64,000 bases of DNA from an uncultured Pseudohongiella sp. (GTDB lineage Bacteria > Pseudomonadota > Gammaproteobacteria > Pseudomonadales > Pseudohongiellaceae). Below are positions 41,768 through 51,007 of this stretch, one piece after another. How positions within the stretch are numbered: the first letter of the stretch is position 1; each line of letters opens with the position of its first letter. The notes under the pieces are model-generated. The model worked only from the letters and a program-made list of their open reading frames with translations, had not been told where the DNA came from and searched no databases. A program made the position numbers and the translations under genes. The DNA lies in contig OX638341.1 in the NCBI GenBank assembly GCA_951812965.1, positions 2,710,438 to 2,774,437 of the forward strand, written 5' to 3'.

Positions 41768-42484
41768 CTATTGAGCGATTTCCAGCAACTCGACATCGAA
41801 AATCAGCACCGAGTTTGGTGGAATCGTGGGTGTCGGAGAAGATTCGCCGTAAGCCATGTCCGAGGGAATGAACAGACGCCAGTGGTCGCCGACGCTCATC
41901 AATTGCAGGGCTTCGGTCCAGCCGGGAATGACCTGTGAAAGCATGAACTGGGCCGGCTCGCCGCGATCCACAGAACTGTCGAATACGGTGCCGTCGATCA
42001 GGGTGCCGTGGTAATGCGCGACGACTCCGTCCGAGGCCGCGGGGGAAGCGCCTCCCGGCCCGGCTTCGAGAACTTCGTATTGCAGACCCGAATCGAGCGT
42101 GACGACTTCGCCACGACCGCCGTTCGTGCTCAGGAATTCCTGCCCTGCAGCCAACGCCTCGGCGGCTTGCTCCTGGGTCTCGGCCATTTGCTGTTCCATC
42201 AATTCCTGCTGGCGCTGCTGGAATATCTCCAGGGCCGCAAACATCTCGTCCATGGTCATGCTGAAATCGCCGTCGAAAGAGTCGGTCAGCCCGGCAAGGA
42301 AAATCTCGGGGTCCAGGTCCTCGAGCAGTCCCTGGGAAACCAGGTTCATGCCCACGTTCATGCCGATTGCGTAAGCGATCTGTGACTCTTCGCTTTCGAG
42401 GTTCGGCGCATCCTGGGCCAGCGCGGCGGGCAACCAGATTCCGGTCATAAAGCACAGGGACAGTAATGCCGGGAAAATTCTCAT
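41768..42484 (-). CDS. FKBP-type peptidyl-prolyl isomerase, periplasmic (Mip/FkpA-like)
   Basis: The 238-residue protein has a signal peptide (FPALLSLCFMTGIWLPAALA-QD). A helical N-terminal dimerisation domain (about 25-130; AYAIGMNVGMNLVSQGLLEDLDPE) is followed by a C-terminal FKBP domain (about 135-238; VVAHYHGTLIDGTVFDSS, VIPGWTEALQLM, IPSDMAYGESSP). The layout matches FkpA/Mip chaperones, which assist outer-membrane protein folding in the periplasm. A longer frame starting at 42607 has no signal peptide at its start, so MRIFPALL is preferred. The active-site aromatic residues look intact. Confidence 0.88.
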   Translation of the reverse strand: MRIFPALLSLCFMTGIWLPAALAQDAPNLESEESQIAYAIGMNVGMNLVSQGLLEDLDPEIFLAGLTDSFDGDFSMTMDEMFAALEIFQQRQQELMEQQMAETQEQAAEALAAGQEFLSTNGGRGEVVTLDSGLQYEVLEAGPGGASPAASDGVVAHYHGTLIDGTVFDSSVDRGEPAQFMLSQVIPGWTEALQLMSVGDHWRLFIPSDMAYGESSPTPTIPPNSVLIFDVELLEIAQ

Positions 42485-42566
42485 TCTTGCTTCCTCTTGT
42501 TTGGAGTAGCGCATGCTATCCATATTGCCGGGTAAATGCCAGAATACCGGGCCAGGAACAACAGTG

Positions 42567-43118
42567 ATGAATTCGCATCCGCTACAAGCAGAAGGCGGGC
42601 GGCGCATATGTCGCCACTACGGCGTTGCAACGCTCTTGTCGTTGCTGATGGCCACACTGGCGGCATGTGGTCAGAATTACTCGATTTCAGTCAACGACCG
42701 GGCGCTGTTTGACCCGACCGGGAGATTGCCGACGGGAGAAGTCGCCGATGCCAGTCTTCAGGGTTGCATCAATTTCGCGTTAATTCAGCAAGACCTGCAA
42801 AGCGCCGCCGAATTGTCGGTGCTTTCCTGCCCCGGATCGGAAATCCGCTCGCTTGACGCTATCGCGGTGCTGGAACAGGTTCGATTTCTCGATCTGGGCA
42901 ATAACGGCATCAGCAATGTGACTCCCCTTGAAGATCTGCCGCTGCTCCGCGCGCTGAATCTTTCCGACAACTCGATCACCGATGCAGGACCCCTGCTCAA
43001 CATCGAAAATCTCGTTTCGCTGAATCTGCAAGGCAACGACGGCATACCCTGCGCCCAGGTCGCGGACTTGCGGGAGCGGCTCGGAGAGAATCTGCAGGCG
43101 CCGGATGGGTGTGAGTAA
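42567..43118 (+). CDS. Leucine-rich repeat lipoprotein
   Basis: The 183-residue protein has a lipoprotein signal (VATLLSLLMATLAAC-GQN, lipobox LAAC). Three or four LRR-like units of the internalin type follow: VRFLDLGNNGISNVTPLEDL, LRALNLSDNSITDAGPLLNI, LVSLNLQGNDGIPCAQV. Two additional cysteines (SCPGS and the C-terminal DGCE) may form disulfides. It is likely anchored to the outer membrane. LRR folds usually bind proteins, but the partner is unknown. A longer frame starts at 42513 but offers no better signal. The closest neighbour downstream is a family 1 repeat. Confidence 0.7.
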   Translation: MNSHPLQAEGGRRICRHYGVATLLSLLMATLAACGQNYSISVNDRALFDPTGRLPTGEVADASLQGCINFALIQQDLQSAAELSVLSCPGSEIRSLDAIAVLEQVRFLDLGNNGISNVTPLEDLPLLRALNLSDNSITDAGPLLNIENLVSLNLQGNDGIPCAQVADLRERLGENLQAPDGCE

Positions 43119-43167
43119 CGACCTGACCGGTGCAACCGGCCGAATTCGGATGATTTCCGTTCCACCT

Positions 43168-43246
43168 GTAGGGGCGACGCATGCGTCGCCCTCGGGTCAG
43201 GTGCGGTATCCCGGGCATTTGCGGGCGAGGCATGCCTCGCCCCTAC
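43168..43246. repeat. Family 1 compound palindromic repeat
   Basis: GTAGGGGCGACGCATGCGTC, a spacer of about 33 bp and GGGCGAGGCATGCCTCGCC ending in CCCTAC. It lies between the LRR lipoprotein gene and the convergent rmuC gene. No stop codon is shared with either gene. Confidence 0.93.
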
Positions 43247-43265
43247 AAGAAACCGCCTGAACTGT

Positions 43266-44513
43266 TCAGGATTCTTCCGAATTTTCGTTCAGTCCGGCGG
43301 GCAGTTGTTTTGAAGTCTTGGCTCCAAGTTCCTTCAGAGTCTCAGCGCGCTTAGCCAGGTTACCGCGGCCCGAAATCAGTTTCTTCTGGGCGTCATCGTA
43401 ACTTCGCCGGCTGGCGTCAATGTGCCGGCCGACATCTTCCAGACTTTTGGCGAATCCAACGAATTTGTCGTACAACTGACCGGCTTTTCTGGCAATCTCC
43501 GCCGCATTCTGATTTTGTCTTTCCAGCCGCCACAGGTTGTCGACAGTCTTGAGTGTAGTGATCAATGTTGCAGGCACCACGAAAATTACCTTCCGATCAA
43601 ACGCGTCCTGGAACAGTCCGGGATCTTCTTCCATGGCCTTGGCGTAAGCCGCCTCGACCGGCATGAAGAGAAATACGTAATCGAGCGTATTGACGCCGGG
43701 GAGGCTCTGGTAATTCCGTGAAGCGAGTCCTTCCATGTGATTGCGAACGGACCTGATGTGCTCTCTTAGTCTGGCCTCACGGCCTTCTTCGCTTTCCTCT
43801 GCACAGTACAAAGTCCATGCCGTGAGCGAAACCTTGGAATCGATGATGATGTCCCGCGATTCCGGCAAGTGCACGATTACGTCGGGCCTGTACCGGTCAC
43901 CATCTTCGTCGGCAAGGCTTTTCTGTACTACATATTCACGGTCTTTAACCAGACCCGAGGCTTCCAGAATGGATTCGAGTACGAATTCACCCCAGTCTCC
44001 CTGGGCCTTGCTGTCTTTTGTCAGGGCCCGCGTCAGATTTTCGGCGTCCTCGCTAATTTGGCTGTTCAACTCCTTGAGTTGCTTGATCTCTTCCTTGAGT
44101 GAGATTCTTTGTTCGGATTCCTTGAAGTAAGTATCCTCCACGCGCTTTTCGAAGCGTTTGATGTTGTCCTTTAGCGGGTTCAAAAGAGCATCTAGACTAT
44201 CCTTGTTTCGTTTCTGAAACTGTTCGCTCTTGTCCTCGAATATCTGATTGGCAAGGTTGCGAAAAGTTTGCGTCAGGTTTTCCCTGGACTCTTCAAACCA
44301 CTTCTCCCTTTCCTGCAACTGCTTTTTTTCGGCTTGCAACTCTGTTTCCAGACGGGTGATCGCATTCTGTTGTGTACCGCACTCACCGCGAAGCCGCTCG
44401 TTCTCTCGGCGCAAAATTCCTGCATCTCGATGAGAGCGATACAAGGCGGCCGCGCACAATGCGAGCAGCAGCAGACAAAACCCCAGTGCGATGCCAACAG
44501 TGCCTGTCATCAA
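43266..44513 (-). CDS. rmuC: DNA recombination protein RmuC
   Basis: The 415-residue protein has an N-terminal membrane segment (VGIALGFCLLLLALCAAALYRS), a long coiled coil (about 30-155) and the RmuC nuclease-like domain (about 155-340). The domain includes GDWGEFVLESILEASGLVKDREYVVQ, RYRPDVIVHLPESRDIIIDSKVSLTAW and the VEAAYAKAMEEDPGLF segment. RmuC limits inversions at short inverted repeats in E. coli. The C-terminus is mostly helical. It is followed by bamC on the same strand with a 31-bp gap. Confidence 0.92.
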   Translation of the reverse strand: MMTGTVGIALGFCLLLLALCAAALYRSHRDAGILRRENERLRGECGTQQNAITRLETELQAEKKQLQEREKWFEESRENLTQTFRNLANQIFEDKSEQFQKRNKDSLDALLNPLKDNIKRFEKRVEDTYFKESEQRISLKEEIKQLKELNSQISEDAENLTRALTKDSKAQGDWGEFVLESILEASGLVKDREYVVQKSLADEDGDRYRPDVIVHLPESRDIIIDSKVSLTAWTLYCAEESEEGREARLREHIRSVRNHMEGLASRNYQSLPGVNTLDYVFLFMPVEAAYAKAMEEDPGLFQDAFDRKVIFVVPATLITTLKTVDNLWRLERQNQNAAEIARKAGQLYDKFVGFAKSLEDVGRHIDASRRSYDDAQKKLISGRGNLAKRAETLKELGAKTSKQLPAGLNENSEES

Positions 44514-44543
44514 TTCAAGTTCCGCGGGTAAGGGAAGGTGGGG

Positions 44544-45671
44544 TCAGACAAGATTTTCGATGATGACCTGGAGCAATTCCCGGTTGAGCCGATCCGCTTC
44601 TTCCAGTTCTTCCGGCGTCTGGGAAGTTACGTCGATGCTGTCGCCGTTGCGCTCGAGACGCACGGAGAAATCGCGGAACACCAATTCCGGCTGGTCGTTC
44701 GACGCGCCGAACAGGCGGCGCACGAAACCGGGTTCCGGCTGTTCGCGGACGATGCCAGCGAAACGCACGTTGAATACCGCGTCGTCGCGGTCGGAATCGA
44801 CGATTTCGATATCGGCGTTATCCAGCGCTTGCCGTACCTGCACCCAGGCCCGGTCATAGTCGATGCGTAGTTGCAGATAGGGGTCGCTGCCGAAATTGTC
44901 GATGATGTTCGCCTTGCGGGCGCCTTCGATGGTGCCGGCCAGCAGGCTCGCCGTCGAAGCCTGGTAGATGTCGTTCCGGTCGGCCAGGTATTGGGAAACT
45001 GCTCCGAGAATCTGTCTTTCCATTTCGATGTTGTCGGAAACCTCGGGCCATTCGACGATCATGGGTATTGGCTGCGTGCGCAACTCCTGCAAATGTTTCA
45101 CGGTAATTTCGGAGGATGCTGAATGCAGGCCCGGTTCGATCACGACACGATACTTCTGTCTGGTCTCCGGGGCGCTGCCGGCTTCGAGCCAGGAGGTTTC
45201 CATGATGCCGGTGCCCGGGTCGGCCGCATCCAGTTCCAGGTTTAGTTCACTCCAGAAATCCCGCACCAGCGGCCAGACCTGGGCGGGAGTGGCGTCGATG
45301 ACGATCCAGCGACGCTCCCCCAGGGTCTGAATGACGACGCCTTCACGCCGCCGGGTTTCGATAGGTTTGGGCAGGGGCACGTTGTCTTCGAATGTCAACC
45401 CGCTGATTATCGGGTTTTCAGGAATGACAAAGAGCGCGTCGATCGTGTAACTGTCCAGTTCCGGCGGAATTTCCATGGGCGGCAGGATGCGCGCGTCGCG
45501 ATAGGTCTCCGGGTCTCCTCCTATGCCGAAGACGCCATCCTCTCCGCCGATGCCGAACAGGCCGCCGCTTTCCTCGTCACTGGATGAGTCTTCGTCACCG
45601 CCGCCGAAAAACGAACAACCCGAAACCGTGGCCAGCACAATCAACAATAAGAATTTTCTTGCTTCAGACAT
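44544..45671 (-). CDS. bamC: Outer-membrane assembly lipoprotein BamC
   Basis: BamC is a lipoprotein of the BAM complex that inserts outer-membrane proteins. The 375-residue protein has a lipobox (LATVSGC, Cys19). An acidic unstructured stretch follows (about 25-60), then two helix-grip domains (about 105-225 and 265-375) with ERRWIVIDATPAQVWPLVRDFWSE and YLQLRIDYDRAWVQVRQALD. The start overlaps the end of dapA by 8 bp, the conserved dapA-bamC pair. A longer frame starting further upstream in dapA is rejected because it lacks a signal peptide. Confidence 0.9.
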   Translation of the reverse strand: MSEARKFLLLIVLATVSGCSFFGGGDEDSSSDEESGGLFGIGGEDGVFGIGGDPETYRDARILPPMEIPPELDSYTIDALFVIPENPIISGLTFEDNVPLPKPIETRRREGVVIQTLGERRWIVIDATPAQVWPLVRDFWSELNLELDAADPGTGIMETSWLEAGSAPETRQKYRVVIEPGLHSASSEITVKHLQELRTQPIPMIVEWPEVSDNIEMERQILGAVSQYLADRNDIYQASTASLLAGTIEGARKANIIDNFGSDPYLQLRIDYDRAWVQVRQALDNADIEIVDSDRDDAVFNVRFAGIVREQPEPGFVRRLFGASNDQPELVFRDFSVRLERNGDSIDVTSQTPEELEEADRLNRELLQVIIENLV

Positions 45672-46587
45672 ACGAATCCCTTGCCTTATCCGCGTACTCC
45701 AGCCGGATTCCGGCATGTTCCATGGCGGCTTCAACCCGGCCGTGAAATTGCGCGTCGAGTTCCACCAGCGGCAGCCGGATACCCGGCGAAATCATTCCCA
45801 GCCGCTGCAAGGCCCATTTTAGCGGCGCCGGATTTCCCTCTACAAACAAGTCCTTGTGCAAAGGCGTCAACTCATCGTTGAGAGCGGCGGCGAGTTCGAA
45901 ATCTCCTGCCAGGGCCAGGTCGCACATCTGCGCCATCTTGACCGGCGCAACATTTGCCGTCACCGAAATCGTGCCGCGGGCGCCGGCCCGCATAAGTTCA
46001 AAAGTCGCGGCGTCTTCGCCGCTGAAAACCGCTACTTCTGCGACCGCGCAGCGCTGAACAAGTTCCCTGCCCCTCTCGACATCGCCGGTTGCATCCTTGA
46101 TTGCGACAATGTTGTCCAGTTCCGCCAGACGCAACACCGTTTCCAGCTCGAGATCGCAAGCGGTTCTGCCCGGCACATTATAGAGAATCTGCGGGATTTC
46201 AACCTCTTCGGCGATGGCTTTGTAATGCTGGTACAAGCCCTCCTGGGACGGCTTGTTGTAATAGGGCGTGACGAGCAATGCGGCGTCGGCGCCGTGCTCC
46301 CTGGCGGAATGCGTCAGGTGCAGGGCCTCGCGGGTGTTGTTGGAGCCGGTGCCGGCAATGATGGGAATGCGACCTGCGGCCCGGCGCACGGCGTCGGCGA
46401 CAAGTTCACAATGCTCTTCGTGGGACAAGGTCGCCGATTCGCCGGTCGTGCCGGCGATCACGATTGCATGCGTGCCCGCCTCGATATGCCATTCGAGCAA
46501 TCGGTCAAAGCCCGGCTCATCGATCGAACCATCGGCGTCCATGGGGGTGACCATGGCGACGATACTGCCGGTTATCGAGGTTTTCAT
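45664..46587 (-). CDS. dapA: 4-hydroxy-tetrahydrodipicolinate synthase DapA
   Basis: DapA condenses pyruvate with aspartate semialdehyde in lysine/diaminopimelate synthesis. The 307-residue protein has GTTGESATLSHEEH (about 46-59), the catalytic Tyr in LYNVPGRTACD and the Schiff-base lysine in VAIKDATGD (about 161-169). The C-terminus, about 15 residues longer than the minimal form, is helical. It is co-directional with bamC (8-bp overlap), and a TusA-family gene lies upstream. Confidence 0.95.
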   Translation of the reverse strand: MKTSITGSIVAMVTPMDADGSIDEPGFDRLLEWHIEAGTHAIVIAGTTGESATLSHEEHCELVADAVRRAAGRIPIIAGTGSNNTREALHLTHSAREHGADAALLVTPYYNKPSQEGLYQHYKAIAEEVEIPQILYNVPGRTACDLELETVLRLAELDNIVAIKDATGDVERGRELVQRCAVAEVAVFSGEDAATFELMRAGARGTISVTANVAPVKMAQMCDLALAGDFELAAALNDELTPLHKDLFVEGNPAPLKWALQRLGMISPGIRLPLVELDAQFHGRVEAAMEHAGIRLEYADKARDSYV

Positions 46588-46644
46588 TCGTGATTCCTGC
46601 TTTCAATTCGATTTGTGCATGCCATTCATGGCGCGACTACGGTG

Positions 46645-46737
46645 GTTTCTCCGACCCCCGGTCTCGACATCCTTGGTCGAGCCGTTCGTTGCTCAACAAA
46701 GCAGTGCTTCGTCGGCTACGCCGACCGGGCCTCACCC
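46645..46737 (-). repeat. Family 2 repeat, full copy at the end of the TusA-family gene
   Basis: Read on the minus strand, it starts GGGTGAGGCCCGGTCGGCG and ends near GGGGGTCGGAGAAACC. It contains a hairpin CTCGAC-CAAGGAT-GTCGAG, and CCCGGTC near the start can pair with GACCGGG near the end. Bases 4-6 (TGA at 46734-46732) are the stop codon of the upstream sulfur-carrier-like gene. It occupies most of the 144-bp gap before dapA. Confidence 0.8.
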
Positions 46738-46965
46738 TTTTTGTATCCAGTAATAATACGCCGAGCGATCCTTGCGGAAATCCAGGATCTGGTGGTCGCT
46801 ATGTTCAGCGAACATGTGGAAATCCTTTTCGGAACCGGGATCGGTCGCCACCACCTTGAGCACCTGGCTCGCCTGCATGGCATTCAGCGCCAGTTTCGCT
46901 TTTAGCAGCGGCATCGGGCATTGCAATCCGCTCAGATCCAGTTCGATATCTGCTTCGTGGGTCAT
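46732..46965 (-). CDS. TusA/YedF-family sulfur-carrier-like protein
   Basis: The 77-residue protein has the TusA-like signature LDLSGLQCPMPLLKAKLALN with Cys16 at the active position and the ATDPGSEKDFHMF segment. It is shorter than TusA at 7864-8142 and differs in the CPMP motif, so it is a paralogue of the YedF/TusA superfamily. In Pseudomonas-type order a gene like this lies between the M48 protease and dapA, as here. The acceptor is unknown. Its stop codon TGA lies in the start of a family 2 repeat. Confidence 0.85.
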   Translation of the reverse strand: MTHEADIELDLSGLQCPMPLLKAKLALNAMQASQVLKVVATDPGSEKDFHMFAEHSDHQILDFRKDRSAYYYWIQKG

Positions 46966-47091
46966 CTCCTCATTCTAACAACTAGCCCGCCGGAATGTCT
47001 GCAATGCCTGTGCGGCGGCGTAGCCTCCAGACGTTCTTGAAGGCCGGTGAATTGTGTTAATCTGTCGGCATACCGGTTCAGGGCCACATTC

Positions 47092-48546
47092 ATGCGTTCG
47101 CACCTGCTGGCTTCTCTTGCGCTCCTGTTTGGGGCTTCGTTTGTCGTGTCCGCCGCGCTCGGGCAACCGCGCCTGCCGTCCCTCGGGGACCGCATTTCCG
47201 GAACAGTATCGCTGCAGGAAGAATACCGTATGGGCCAGCAGTTTCTGGCCCAGATCCGGCGCAGCGCGCCGACCATTCCCGACGCTTTGCTCAACAGCTA
47301 TCTCGAAAACATTACCTATCGGCTGGCGTCGCGCTCCGAACTCAAGGACCACCGCCTTTCCTTTGTCATCATCGATAGCGAGGAACTGAACGCTTTTGCG
47401 GCGCCCGGCGGCATCATCGGGGTCAATACGGGACTCTTTCTCAATGCCGAGACCGAAGCGGAATTCTCCTCGGTCATGGCCCACGAAATCGCCCATGTCA
47501 GCCAGCGCCATTTCGCCCGCGGCGTCGATGAAGCCCAGGCCGGCAGAATCCCCTATCTCGCCACCTTGCTCGCCAGCGTGATTGTCATGGCGACGTCAGA
47601 CGCCCAGCATGGCACGGCGGCAATCACCGCGGCCCAGGGCATGGCCGTCAGCAACCAGCTTCGTCACAGTCGAAGTAACGAAGCCGAAGCCGACCGCATT
47701 GGCCAAAACACCATGTTCAATGCCGGACTGGACCCTGCCGCCATGGGTACGCTGTTCGAACGGCTCGTCGCGCTGAACCGGCTCGGCAGCCGGCCACCGG
47801 AATTCCTGCTGTCGCATCCATTGACCGAATCGCGCGTGGCCGACGCCCGCAGCCGTGCGATGCGCTATCCCTCCCGCGCCTATTCCGACGGTCTCGAATA
47901 CCGGCTGATGCGAGCGCGCGTAGTCAATCATTACGCGCAGGACAAGCGCCTGCTGGTGGCCGATTACGAGCGCCGGGCCGACGAGCCGCGCAATGGAATC
48001 GAGGAAGACGAATTCACGTATGCGCTGGCGGTAGCCTATTGGGAAAACGAGCAATATGCGCTCGCCCAGCAGACATTGGCGCGCCTGCTGGCCAAGGAAC
48101 CCAATCGCATCTCATACGTGGCAACCCAGGCCGAGATACTCATCAGCCAGAACGAGGAAGGCCAGGCGATTCCCTACCTGCAGCGTCATCTGGAAATCAA
48201 TCCGGACAACCACGCTCTGACGATGACCTTGGCCGACGCATTGATCGAAGCACGGGCCTACGAGGCCGCGGCGAGGCTGCTCGATGCGCATACCCAGGAT
48301 CGGCCGGACGATCACCATATCTGGTATCAACTCGCCGAAGTGCAAGGTCAGGCGGGCAACATCAGCCAGGTGCACCAGGCCAGGGCGGAATATTTCACTC
48401 TGGTGGGTGATTTCCCCGCGGCGCGCAGCCAACTGGAATACGCCTTGCGGCTCGAACAGAACGCGAATGCATCGCCGACCGAACAGGCGCGGCTACAACA
48501 GAAAATCAGGGAAATCGAGCAAATTATGAGTGAACTCAGCGGGTGA
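47092..48546 (+). CDS. bepA: Periplasmic M48 metalloprotease with TPR repeats, BepA-like
   Basis: The 484-residue protein has a signal peptide (LLASLALLFGASFVVSAALG), an M48 zinc domain with HEIAH (131-135) and a downstream NEAEAD third-ligand motif (about 190), and C-terminal TPR repeats (about 305-455). This is the BepA/YfgC layout. In E. coli it works on LptD and BamA assembly and degrades stalled outer-membrane proteins. A start at 47047 (GTG) would place 15 residues before the signal. It is divergent from the TusA-family gene. Its TGA stop lies in a family 2 repeat. Confidence 0.92.
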   Translation: MRSHLLASLALLFGASFVVSAALGQPRLPSLGDRISGTVSLQEEYRMGQQFLAQIRRSAPTIPDALLNSYLENITYRLASRSELKDHRLSFVIIDSEELNAFAAPGGIIGVNTGLFLNAETEAEFSSVMAHEIAHVSQRHFARGVDEAQAGRIPYLATLLASVIVMATSDAQHGTAAITAAQGMAVSNQLRHSRSNEAEADRIGQNTMFNAGLDPAAMGTLFERLVALNRLGSRPPEFLLSHPLTESRVADARSRAMRYPSRAYSDGLEYRLMRARVVNHYAQDKRLLVADYERRADEPRNGIEEDEFTYALAVAYWENEQYALAQQTLARLLAKEPNRISYVATQAEILISQNEEGQAIPYLQRHLEINPDNHALTMTLADALIEARAYEAAARLLDAHTQDRPDDHHIWYQLAEVQGQAGNISQVHQARAEYFTLVGDFPAARSQLEYALRLEQNANASPTEQARLQQKIREIEQIMSELSG

Positions 48547-48632
48547 GACCCGGTCGGCGCAGCCGACGAAGCACAGCTTTTTGAGGGTCGAACGACTTGC
48601 CAAGGATGGCAAGGCTGGGGGTTGGAGAAATC
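48541..48632 (+). repeat. Family 2 repeat, full copy at the end of bepA
   Basis: The copy starts GGGTGAGACCCGGTCGGCG, has the hairpin CTTGCC-AAGGAT-GGCAAG at 48596-48612 and ends GGGGGTTGGAGAAATC. It differs from the copy at 46737 mainly at paired positions. The bepA stop TGA is at 48544-48546. The remaining gap to nadA has no ORF. Confidence 0.8.
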
Positions 48633-48697
48633 AATTGTTCCGCGCCAGGGACGGCATGCACATTCTTACAGAATGCTGGTTACCCGGTCGGCCCGGG

Positions 48698-49780
48698 TCA
48701 GGACCGAAAATCTACCGCAAATTCAAGCATGCGCCGCAAAGGAATCATCGCCTGACGGGCAAGCTCGATATCCACATGCACCTCGTTGTCGCCATGGTTC
48801 AGCGTGTCGTGCAGATCCTGCAGGGAATTCAGCCCCATCCACGGGCAACTCGCGCAACTGCGGCATTCGGCGCCATTGCCCGCCGTGGGCGCCACGATGA
48901 ATTCCTTGCCCGAAGTTTCCTTCTGTAACTTGTGGAAAATACCCTGATCGGTGGCGACGATGAACTGCCGGTTGGGCAATTCCCTCGCGGCACGGATGAT
49001 CTGGGTGGTGGACCCGACAAAATCCGCCAGTTCGAGCACGCCGACAGGTGACTCCGGGTGAGCGAGCACAGCGGCTTCCGGATAGACCTGCACCAGATCT
49101 TGCAGGCCCCTCGCCTTGAACTCTTCATGCACGATGCAGGCCGCGTCCCAGAGCAGCATTTCAGCGCCGGTCACACGTTCGATATAGGCGCCGAGATGGC
49201 GGTCGGGCGCCCAGAGTATCTTCTCGCCGCCGGCGGCCAGATGATCAACGAGATCGACCGCGATACTTGAAGTTACCACCCAGTCCGCGCGCGCCTTGAC
49301 CGCGGCCGAGGTATTGGCATACACGACTACGGTGTGATCGGGATGCGCATCGCAAAATCGGGAGAACTCATCGGCCGGGCAGGCCAGGTCTAACGAGCAG
49401 GTGGCTTCCAGCGTCGGCATGAGCACGGTCTTGCCGGGGCTGAGAATTTTCGCCGTCTCGCCCATGAAACGCACACCGGCCACGATCAGCATATCCGCAT
49501 CACAATCCCTGCCAAAGCGCGCCATTTCCAGGCTGTCACCGACGAAACCGCCGGTTTCTTCGGCGAGTTCCTGCAAGTCGGCATCGACGTAATAATGCGC
49601 GACGATCGCGGCGTTCCTGCGCTCCAGCAAGTCCTTGATCGCGTCCCTGTACTTCGCGCGCTCCCGTGCGTCAGGTGCATCGGGCCGCACAGCCCGGTCG
49701 AGGTATTGCCTTACCAGCAGGGTGTCGGCAATCAACCGGCCTTCGTCGGAAACGCCGCCGGTGAGATGAGAATCTTCCAT
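48698..49780 (-). CDS. nadA: Quinolinate synthase NadA
   Basis: NadA condenses iminoaspartate and dihydroxyacetone phosphate into quinolinate for NAD synthesis and carries a [4Fe-4S] cluster. The 360-residue protein has [16 protein letters not shown] (about 58-73), conserved cysteines in [14 protein letters not shown] (Cys128, Cys134), and the [11 protein letters not shown] motif near the C-terminus, typical cluster or disulfide positions. The length is normal. Starting at MEDSHLTGG avoids a longer frame into the intergenic region. It is convergent with bepA, as in the Pseudomonas-type order. Confidence 0.95.
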   Translation of the reverse strand: MEDSHLTGGVSDEGRLIADTLLVRQYLDRAVRPDAPDARERAKYRDAIKDLLERRNAAIVAHYYVDADLQELAEETGGFVGDSLEMARFGRDCDADMLIVAGVRFMGETAKILSPGKTVLMPTLEATCSLDLACPADEFSRFCDAHPDHTVVVYANTSAAVKARADWVVTSSIAVDLVDHLAAGGEKILWAPDRHLGAYIERVTGAEMLLWDAACIVHEEFKARGLQDLVQVYPEAAVLAHPESPVGVLELADFVGSTTQIIRAARELPNRQFIVATDQGIFHKLQKETSGKEFIVAPTAGNGAECRSCASCPWMGLNSLQDLHDTLNHGDNEVHVDIELARQAMIPLRRMLEFAVDFRS

Positions 49781-49896
49781 ACCGGTACCATCAATCGAGC
49801 AGAACATTTTAACACAACCGACTGAGTCGGGTTTCAGCCAGTGCTAGCGTCTACATGAGGTAGTAGTCCGCGAGAATGAGCGGCCGCAGGGAATCC

Positions 49897-50808
49897 TCAG
49901 AAGGTGTATCGAATCCCGGCGGTAAGGGAGAAGCCGCCGATTCCATCCAGTTCGTCCAGTGCTGGTGAAGGAGTTCCTAATACGAGCGCGGGGACGTTAG
50001 AGCCGGACCGATCGTGCGACAGGTTCGAAAACGACGATGCTTCGAACCTGCTCCAGCGAAGCGTGGTGAAGGCAGTCACATCTTCCGAGAGCGCTCGATC
50101 GATTCCCGCCAGAAACTGAACACCCAGGACGTTATCGCGCAATTCGGCGTCAATGGACGTTACCGTTCTCGCAGAAAAGACTCTTGGGACAAATACGCCT
50201 TCCGGAACGGGGTCACGCCCGAATGAGGGAGGAACAATTTCCAATTCGATTCCTTCCGAAAGATATCTGTATCGAACTCGAGCCACTCCGGCCCCCAGGC
50301 CGATATAGGGTCTCCAGGATACGCCGGTTTGGAAACTGTACAGGGCATTGAGAAAAACCTGGTGCAAACCAAAATTGCTGATCTCATGCCTCGGCTCCCT
50401 GGAAGGAAAGAATCCGATCGTTCCCCCTACCCCGGTCGCGCCGAATCCAATGCTGCCAGCCAGAAAGTCCAATGGACTCGCGGGCTGGGGCAATGACTGA
50501 CCGTCATGTTTGCGGCCGACATATTCTGCCTCAAGCCGCCAGCTATCCCATTCGAATCCGAGGCTCGCGGTACTTGCGATGGAATTGCCCAGATCGAATT
50601 CTGTAGTTACAGGTTCGATAGACAATTGGCCAATGCAAGAAACGGACACCGAAGTTGAATTGCAACTTTCGCCAAGAGACGGCGCGGCCGAATGCAGGTC
50701 AACCTGATCTTCCGCAACTCCCAATCCGAGCGAAACGTATACTTCCGCCGCGAAAGCGCCACTTGTGATGCAAATCGACAATATCCCGAACAGCACCCTT
50801 TCTCGCAT
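49897..50808 (-). CDS. Outer-membrane beta-barrel protein (OmpW/OmpA-barrel type)
   Basis: The 303-residue protein has a signal peptide (VLFGILSICITSGAFA-AE). A mature part of alternating amphipathic strands includes LGFEWDSWRLEAEYVGRK, LNALYSFQTGVSWRPYIGLGAGVARVRYRYLSEG and ends FSLTAGIRYTF, a typical C-terminal aromatic of barrels. It resembles the outer-membrane beta-barrel domain family rather than a specific porin. It lies between nadA and tRNA-Lys, an addition relative to the Pseudomonas-type order as I recall it. The transported molecule is unknown. Confidence 0.65.
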   Translation of the reverse strand: MRERVLFGILSICITSGAFAAEVYVSLGLGVAEDQVDLHSAAPSLGESCNSTSVSVSCIGQLSIEPVTTEFDLGNSIASTASLGFEWDSWRLEAEYVGRKHDGQSLPQPASPLDFLAGSIGFGATGVGGTIGFFPSREPRHEISNFGLHQVFLNALYSFQTGVSWRPYIGLGAGVARVRYRYLSEGIELEIVPPSFGRDPVPEGVFVPRVFSARTVTSIDAELRDNVLGVQFLAGIDRALSEDVTAFTTLRWSRFEASSFSNLSHDRSGSNVPALVLGTPSPALDELDGIGGFSLTAGIRYTF

Positions 50809-50863
50809 ACGTGAATGACTCTAAATCCGTTATCCGTATGTCCTGAATGGACCTTACGGGAAT

Positions 50864-50939
50864 TGGTGGGTCGTATAGGATTCGAACCTATGACCAAAAG
50901 GTTAAAAGCCTTCTGCTCTACCAACTGAGCTAACGACCC
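50864..50939 (-). tRNA. tRNA-Lys (TTT)
   Basis: The 76-nt minus-strand cloverleaf has acceptor GGGTCGT/ACGACCC, D arm GCTCAGTTGGTAGAGC, anticodon loop CTTTTAA with TTT, T arm GGTTCGAATCC and encoded CCA. It sits between queC and nadA, as in Pseudomonas-type synteny. Its wobble uridine is a substrate of the MnmC encoded at 38391. Confidence 0.97.
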
Positions 50940-50979
50940 GCGGAGGGCGCAATCTTACTATCAAATCAGGAAAACTCAA

Positions 50980-51007
50980 GTAGGGGCGAGGCATGCCTCG
51001 CCCCTAC
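50980..51007. repeat. Family 1 palindrome (28 bp) overlapping the queC stop
   Basis: A perfect 28-bp copy (GTAGGGGCGAGGC...). The TAG stop of queC is read from 51006-51004, in the terminal CTAC of the palindrome. The right end TCGCCCCTACG (50999-51009) is an empty perfect match to the IS110 target guides. Confidence 0.95.
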
